From positions 1-10,934 of the forward strand of contig JAAMXP010005359.1 in assembly GCA_019693395.1 (NCBI GenBank): DNA of 10,934 nucleotides, read 5' to 3'. Positions 8,838-10,934 of the stretch are shown in pieces. Origin of the DNA: Ettlia oleoabundans. Lineage: Eukaryota; Chlorophyta; Chlorophyceae; Chlamydomonadales. The translations under genes were made by a program, and so were the position numbers. How positions within the stretch are numbered: the stretch's first letter is position 1; each line of letters begins with the position of its first letter. A model generated the notes under the pieces. That model did not search any database. It was not told the DNA's origin and saw only the letters and a program-made list of their open reading frames with translations.

Positions 8838-8847
8838 GTTCGCGAAC
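8838..8847. promoter_or_regulatory. GTTCGCGAAC palindrome
   Basis: A perfect ten-base palindrome that shares its GTTCGC/GCGAAC core with the larger one at 8668-8687, about 290 bases upstream of the copy C start. The flanks pair partly further out (CA on the left with TG on the right, across one mismatch). Confidence 0.25.
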
Positions 8848-9664
8848 ATGCGAGATCTGCAAGGCGGATGGGATGGCAAGCTTCAGTTTGCACCGTGCAG
8901 TGCATGCCTGCCCGGCAGTGTGCGCTGAGGGCGCTGGGTGGCGCCCAAGGATGGTCAGGCAGTTGAAGCAAGCGTGCCACCCTGCATGCCTTGCAGCCGC
9001 CCATCCATGCACTGATGTTGAATGATGGATTACTTTATCGTCGGCTACACCCATCACTGGGCGCACGAAGAGCTGTTGTTTGACTCAAGACACCCGTCAG
9101 AGCCCGTCAAAGCAAGGTGGCATGGATCCTGGCATCAGCTGTGTCAGGAGCTGCCTAATCGCGTCTGAGAGTGTGCAGAGGCCTCGGAACGGTATGATGC
9201 CATGAAACGGCGCTTTTGCTGGTGCCTTACATGTCAGAAACTAGGGCTAAGAGTCAGGGAGCTGCAGGAAGATATACCCTGTGATCAAAGGTTATGAAGG
9301 TGCCCGCCAACACCAGCTGCAAGCAATCCCACATTCACCGCCCAACCCTAGAGGACACACCGTTCACGCACCTTATGCACTGTTTAGCGCAAGCCGCATG
9401 GAGCAGAACGAATGTTGCAGCGTCGCAACGTAAGTACGTGAGGACAAACAGGTTCTGGTGGTGTGAACCACAAGCCGCCGTTTTTGATTGAACTGTATGA
9501 ACCCCTGAGCGGCAAGTGAGACTGAGCCCCTGACAAATGCAACTGCATGTTCATCACCCGGCTGCAAGGCACCATCCCAAACAGTGGCTTGGATGTAGAA
9601 TACTGGTAATGTGAAGACTGCATGCGACACAACACATTGCCGGCCTATATACAATAGACTGATT

Positions 9665-9719
9665 GTGGGTTGTGTGCCAGGCATTGAACCCACCTCCTCA
9701 ACAATAGGGCGCTTTGCCG
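9665..9719 (-). repeat. Weak tRNA-like/SINE-like remnant
   Basis: On the minus strand CGGCAAAGCGC (9709-9719) resembles a Pol III A box and GGTTCAATGCC (9680-9690) resembles a B box. The implied T-stem pairs at four of five positions, counting two G-U pairs. The spacing between the boxes is only 18 bases, shorter than in normal tRNAs, and no acceptor or anticodon stem can be folded, so this is not a working tRNA gene. A 7-base inverted repeat (GTGGGTT at 9665-9671 with AACCCAC at 9687-9693) overlaps it. It may be a degraded tRNA-derived SINE or chance. Confidence 0.2.
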
Positions 9720-9826
9720 AGCCCCGAGGCCGCTGTTGTGGGCAGTGGAAAGACGTGCATGTGTATCCCCTGCTAGCATTGCTACCCAGTACTGTCACTC
9801 GCTGCCATACTTCACGCCGACTTATG

Positions 9827-9831
9827 TTACA
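9827..9831 (-). promoter_or_regulatory. Candidate TGTAA polyadenylation signal of the S26 peptidase gene
   Basis: The first minus-strand TGTAA past the stop codon of the peptidase gene, 470 bases downstream, a plausible algal 3' UTR length. Weak by itself. Confidence 0.3.
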
Positions 9832-10301
9832 GTGGCACAAGTGCCAGCCACGCTGCCCACCCGGCTGTTGGTGTGCGGCACTCAACACCGCGTTGATGCA
9901 CGACAGGGGGTAGGCTGTGAGTGGGTGCAATGAGATGTGTGGCGCAAGAATTGCGGAAGTGAGACGGGCCTGCAGGGTGAAGCAGGAAGGGGCAATGCAT
10001 GCTGTTCCTAAAGCGCAGCCTTCAAGGCTAGCAACCACTGGAGAAGCATGTGGGGGGATCAAGAGCAAGGGCAACCAATAAGAGAACGAGTAGAAAGTGC
10101 GAGCAGGGACAGACAGACGGGCGGAAGGATGAAGGGGATACTGGAGGAAAACCGGGCAACCCGAAGGCTGTTGGAGCGCCGAAACGGCACATGCAACTAC
10201 ACGTACGCACGCCTGGCAGCAACAAACTAGCTTGAATCAAAGCTGGAAAACAGAACCTCTCCTGCCACTCCAGAGAGCCTTAGGTGTCGCTACAAAGTGT
10301 C

Positions 10302-10865
10302 TTAGCTGTCGCTGCACAAAGCCTCCACATCTAGTTCAGCTTCTAGCACAGGCGCATCTGCCGCCATTCCCTCCGCGCTGTTTTCCACAGGACCGTGGTC
10401 CGTTTCAGAGCGGGCGCAGTACAGAATCCTGCGGTGCAGAGACACATGCACGATGTGGGTGGTGTCACACTGGGTGTTGGGACAGTGGTAGTGTTGTGGT
10501 AGGTGGTACAAGGTGGTATCATACCGGGTATGTGGATAGAAGTACAGCATGCAATCGGACGAGAGCTACACAGACCCGCTAAGTGAGACAGGCAAACCGC
10601 CCAGCACATTTAAAAATATGCAGATCTAGCTGCGATGGTGGAGTCAGTTTGGGAGCTTGAAACGTACTCAAACTGACAATCAGCTCAGAAAGGCAAACGA
10701 CTCGCAAACAATAAGCTTTTAGCACCCAGTGAGCAGCGAGACACCACACAGCCAGCCCACACACCTGCCGAGGATGTTCGAAAGAGGGAGCGGCCCAAAG
10801 CTGCGGCTGTCTATGACATGCGGCGGCTCCAGCTTCTCATTGTCTGCCAGCACCCAGCAGTGCCC
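10302..10865 (-). CDS. Peptidase S26 (IMP/signal peptidase-like) protein, last two exons
   Basis: A member of the S24/S26 serine peptidase superfamily, whose mitochondrial members (IMP) cut sorting signals from inner-membrane proteins. The exons are 10865-10765 and 10428-10302; the 5' part lies beyond the right edge. The first visible exon reads GHCWVLADNE, then DSRSFGPLPLSNILGR, which is the C-terminal conserved box of the family (normally GDN followed by DSRxxGP and GR). Acceptor gctgcag precedes 10865; donor GGCAG|gtgtgt is at 10765; a 336-base intron follows; acceptor accgcag leads into ILYCARSETDHGPVENS and an acidic tail ending in TAA. The junction restores Arg and frame. The tail (YCAR, DHGPVENS, PVL.AELDV) recalls a plant-specific S24/S26 group (Arabidopsis At2g31140-like, from memory) rather than classical IMP1/IMP2, which end in a WPP motif. 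The catalytic Ser and Lys would lie in exons outside the window, so activity cannot be judged; the usual Gly of GDN is Ala here. Confidence 0.82.
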
Positions 10866-10934
10866 CTGCAGCGCAGCATATCAAGCAGACATGCCACGAT
10901 GCAGTGGGTGCATGATTTGGTGCTGGCTTGCTGT
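10866..10934 (-). other. 3' part of an intron of the S26 peptidase gene
   Basis: Sequence upstream (minus strand) of the exon starting at 10865. It ends in an acceptor (gctgcgctgcag) and contains an in-frame stop shortly before it, which fits an intron. Its donor is outside the window. Confidence 0.55.

Larger units (their letters stand above)
8549..10301. other. Gene-poor spacer between BTB copy C and the S26 peptidase gene
   Basis: About 1.75 kb in which no gene is supported. It should contain the promoter of copy C and the 3' UTR of the peptidase gene. The longest open frame (about 9373-10074, minus) has no ATG until well inside, no domain and a Cys/Ser/His-rich chance-like composition. 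A minus frame at about 8770-9066 was also judged chance. Visible structure: the AT duplication, the two GTTCGC palindromes, a tRNA/SINE-like patch near 9665-9719 and a minus-strand TGTAA at 9827-9831. Confidence 0.45.

Noticed and set aside
8770..9066. Minus-strand open frame, possibly an exon after ttgcag with residues ISHVRELVNAIYDL
   Set aside because: An acceptor-like ccttgcag precedes it, but there is no matching donor, no homology to the BTB copies and no partner exon found nearby.
9373..10074. A 233-codon minus-strand open frame
   Set aside because: It opens with a non-ATG codon, the first ATG lies far inside (in the SINE-like patch), composition is rich in Cys, His and Ser, and there is no recognisable domain or splice signal. 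It probably stays open by chance.
1..10934. CRISPR arrays, insertion sequences, bacterial operons, viral genes
   Set aside because: No spaced direct repeats, transposase, Shine-Dalgarno-linked gene runs or viral protein signatures were seen; the introns point to a eukaryotic nuclear genome.

Overview
This window is nuclear DNA from a eukaryote, most likely a green alga of the trebouxiophyte type (Coccomyxa or Trebouxia-like; inferred, not proven). The grounds are compact genes with GT-AG introns of about 150-340 bases, Kozak-like start contexts, TGTAA motifs (the green-algal polyadenylation signal) downstream of several stop codons, moderate GC content, and algal-style BTB proteins. Nothing in it looks bacterial: there are no operons or Shine-Dalgarno sites.

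Layout, left to right. (1) 92-205 (+) is the last exon of a gene that begins left of the window; its product is not recognised. (2) Between 809 and 8548 (-) lie three tandem head-to-tail paralogues, here called A (809-2836), B (3620-5798) and C (6525-8548). Each has three exons, with both introns at the same places and in the same phases. Each encodes a protein of about 565-595 residues made of an N-terminal BTB/POZ domain, a BACK domain and a C-terminal beta-rich domain of POB1/LRB-like layout. Such proteins usually act as substrate adaptors for CUL3 ubiquitin ligases. Copy C has one extra base in an A run (7016-7020), which breaks its frame about 160 codons before its proper end. (3) 8549-10301 is a gene-poor stretch with short palindromes upstream of copy C and a weak tRNA/SINE-like remnant near 9665-9720. 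(4) 10302-10865 (-) holds the last two exons of a peptidase S26 family (mitochondrial inner membrane protease/signal peptidase-like) gene whose 5' part lies beyond the right edge.

The genes do not form one pathway. The main story is a local expansion of BTB-BACK adaptor genes, each with its own short upstream region, with paralogues diverged to roughly half or somewhat more identical residues by eye and one copy possibly decaying. Exon junctions were worked out by hand from the paralogue alignment and frame arithmetic; all three copies give consistent totals (A 1695 nt, B 1788 nt, C 1704 nt once the extra base is discounted).
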